NCBI GenBank assembly: GCA_030746435.1
Contig: JASLMV010000007.1
Location: forward strand, 1 to 64,000
Direction: 5' to 3'
Origin: Gammaproteobacteria bacterium
GTDB taxonomy: Bacteria; Pseudomonadota; Gammaproteobacteria; Steroidobacterales; GCA-2729495
DNA length: 64,000 bases
Of the stretch, positions 62,394 to 64,000 are shown piece after piece (the first letter of the stretch is position 1; the number at the start of each line of letters is the position of its first letter). The position numbers were made by a program, and so were the translations under genes. The notes under the pieces were generated by a model that was given only the letters and a program-made list of their open reading frames with translations, ran no database searches and had not been told where the DNA came from.

Positions 62394-64000
62394 GCCAAAG
62401 CGAGTCGCAATTTGATATCGCCGTCGTCGGTATGTCGGGGCGATTTCCCGGCGCTGCCACAATCCGGCAGTTCTGGGAAAACCTGCGTGACGGCAGGGAA
62501 ACGCTTACGGATTTCACCGATGAACAGTTGCTGGCCGCCGGCGTTCCCGAGTCGGTGCTGAACGATCCCAACTACGTAAAGCGTGGTGCAGTGCTCGAGG
62601 ACATGGAAGGATTCGATGCCGGATTCTTCGGTTTCAACCCCAACGATGCGGCAGTCCTGGACCCGCAACACCGGCATTTCCTGGAATGCGCCTGGGAGGC
62701 AATGGAAGACGCGGGGCATCCGCCCGACCGCTTTAAAGGCCCGGTCGCCGTTTACGCCGGGGTGGGCATGGGTTCGTACATGTCCTTCAACCTCTTGAAT
62801 AACAGGGAACTGATGGACTCGATGGGGCTGTTCCTGGTTCGGCATACCGGTAACGATAAGGATTTTCTCGCTACCCGCGTAAGCTATGAATTCAACCTCA
62901 CAGGTCCCAGCGTTAATGTCCAGACAGCATGTTCGACATCACTGGTGGCGATTCATCTCGCTTACCAGGCTTTGTTGAACGGTGAGGCGGACATGGCACT
63001 TGCCGGCGGCGTCACGATAGAACTGCCGCACCGCCAGGGATACTTATATAAAGAAGGCGAAATACTTTCACCGGATGGCCGTTGTCGCGCATTCGATGCG
63101 GATTCGCAGGGCACTGTATTCGGCAGCGGGGCCGGCGTCGTTGTTCTGCGCCGGCTCGAAGATGCACTGGCCGACGGCGATCACATACATGCAATTATTA
63201 AAGGCTCGGCGATTAATAACGACGGTTCGGCCAAGGTAGGCTATCTGGCCCCGAGCGTGGATGGTCAGGCGAAGGCGATCTCTGAGGCGATTGCGGTTGC
63301 CGATATCGATCCCGAAACCATTAGCTATATCGAGACCCACGGAACCGGTACGAACGTGGGTGATCCGATCGAAATAGCGGCACTCACCCAGGCTTTCAGG
63401 GCCAGTACCGAGAAATCCGGATACTGCGGCGTCGGTTCGATTAAGCCGAACATCGGGCATCTGGACACAGCGGCGGGCGTTGCCAGTTTCATCAAGACAG
63501 TCGAGGCGCTCAAGCATCGGCAGATTCCGCCCAGTATCTGGTTCGATAGTCCGAACCCGGAATGTGACTTCGACAACAGTCCTTTCTACGTTGTCAGTGA
63601 ACTGGCCGACTGGAACCCTGGGTACGGGGACGCGGACAGTCCGCGCCGTGCGGGCGTCAGTTCGCTTGGTGTCGGTGGCACCAACGCACATGTGATTGTC
63701 GAAGAAGCGCCGTTGGTTGCGAGCGATATTTCGAAACAGGCAAGACAACTTCTGTTGCTGTCGGCAAAAACACCCGACGCACTGAAAGAAGCCGCTATCA
63801 ACCTTGCCGAACACATTGAATCCGAGTCCGAAATCAACCTTGCCGATGTTGCCTGGACACTGCAGGTAGGCCGGACGCGTATGACGCAGGCAACCGCTGT
63901 TGTTTGCGAGTCACGCAAGGATGCGATTGCCGCCCTGAAAGATACGGACAACCTTGAGTTGATTAGCGGTGTAGAAACCGGCGGACGCTCGATTGCGTTT
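62390..64000 (+). CDS. Type I polyketide synthase, N-terminal ketosynthase (continues past window)
   Basis: GTG start at 62390 overlapping the NRPS stop (GTGA). The frame is open to the window end, at least 537 residues. A full ketosynthase is visible: FDIAVVGMSGRFPGA at the N-terminus, active-site Cys in VQTACSTSLVAIH, His in ETHGTGTNVGDPIEI, and Lys/His in KPNIGHLDTAAG. After GVGGTNAHVIVEEAP the linker toward an acyltransferase begins (LLLSAKTPDALKEAAINLAE). It should take the NRPS-bound glycyl product and extend it with a malonyl-type unit. Later domains, and whether a reductase or thioesterase ends the chain, are outside the window. Confidence 0.9.
   Translation, partial: MSQSESQFDIAVVGMSGRFPGAATIRQFWENLRDGRETLTDFTDEQLLAAGVPESVLNDPNYVKRGAVLEDMEGFDAGFFGFNPNDAAVLDPQHRHFLECAWEAMEDAGHPPDRFKGPVAVYAGVGMGSYMSFNLLNNRELMDSMGLFLVRHTGNDKDFLATRVSYEFNLTGPSVNVQTACSTSLVAIHLAYQALLNGEADMALAGGVTIELPHRQGYLYKEGEILSPDGRCRAFDADSQGTVFGSGAGVVVLRRLEDALADGDHIHAIIKGSAINNDGSAKVGYLAPSVDGQAKAISEAIAVADIDPETISYIETHGTGTNVGDPIEIAALTQAFRASTEKSGYCGVGSIKPNIGHLDTAAGVASFIKTVEALKHRQIPPSIWFDSPNPECDFDNSPFYVVSELADWNPGYGDADSPRRAGVSSLGVGGTNAHVIVEEAPLVASDISKQARQLLLLSAKTPDALKEAAINLAEHIESESEINLADVAWTLQVGRTRMTQATAVVCESRKDAIAALKDTDNLELISGVETGGRSIAF

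Noticed and set aside
1-64000. CRISPR arrays, tRNA or rRNA genes, prophage and complete insertion sequences
   Set aside because: No regularly spaced repeats, cloverleaf-type genes, phage structural genes or transposase genes were found by reading both strands; short elements were missed if strongly divergent.

Overview
The window looks like a chromosomal segment of a mid-to-high-GC gammaproteobacterium, probably marine or sediment-dwelling. The evidence for this is indirect: many Tat and lipoprotein signals, a caa3-type cytochrome oxidase, UbiD-type decarboxylases, and an exopolysaccharide locus next to an NRPS/PKS cluster. There is no rRNA, tRNA, CRISPR array, phage or complete insertion sequence, so the taxonomic call is an inference.

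Region 1 (1-17.9 kb) is metabolic. It holds the end of an NAD(P)H-binding protein, a secreted cytochrome c with an unknown C-terminal domain, a Tat-exported aldo/keto reductase, a nitronate-monooxygenase-like flavoenzyme, a PNPOx-fold protein and a lipoprotein. Two related inverted-repeat elements lie at 3.6 and 4.9 kb. A catabolic-looking block follows: a Tat-signal UbiD decarboxylase, a quinone-oxidoreductase-like MDR, a PrpE-like acyl-CoA synthetase, a nitrilase, a CMD protein, an exported alpha/beta hydrolase and a second UbiD homologue that lacks the usual catalytic glutamates. A metallo-beta-lactamase-fold protein, a DUF839/PhoX-like Tat protein, a small membrane protein and a cytochrome b561 close the region.

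Region 2 (18.2-23.2 kb) is a compact cytochrome c oxidase operon: subunit II with two fused cytochrome c domains, subunit I, two tandem subunit-III-type proteins and a subunit-IV-type protein, ending in an intrinsic terminator.

Region 3 (23.2-39.3 kb) is a mixture of singly placed genes: a PQQ-type sugar dehydrogenase lipoprotein, a flavodoxin-like reductase, an LLM flavoenzyme, two membrane-anchored alpha/beta hydrolases, four SDRs with export signals, an FmdB zinc ribbon with a histidine-rich tail, a methyltransferase with a cysteine-rich tail, a DUF1838 protein, two lipoproteins and a MATE exporter. Between 34.9 and 35.2 kb there is a candidate independent small transcription unit: promoter, palindrome, near-perfect Shine-Dalgarno, 26-codon frame, strong hairpins and terminator.

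Region 4 (39.3-57.4 kb) is an exopolysaccharide locus. It contains glycosyltransferases, an ExeA-type ATPase fused to an FHA domain, an O-antigen ligase/polymerase, an epimerase, a Gfo/Idh oxidoreductase, an SGNH-like membrane protein and a deacetylase-like protein. It also encodes three large surface lipoproteins: one heparinase II/III-like with a thrombospondin-3-type segment, and two that share an unrecognised catalytic-looking domain.

Region 5 (57.4-64 kb) opens a hybrid NRPS-PKS cluster that continues beyond the window. The NRPS has C-A-PCP architecture with a luciferase-like monooxygenase inserted inside the adenylation domain, and its binding-pocket residues read as a glycine code. Its 5' leader is rich in hairpins, including one with terminator character. 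The next gene starts with a PKS ketosynthase and overlaps the NRPS stop codon.
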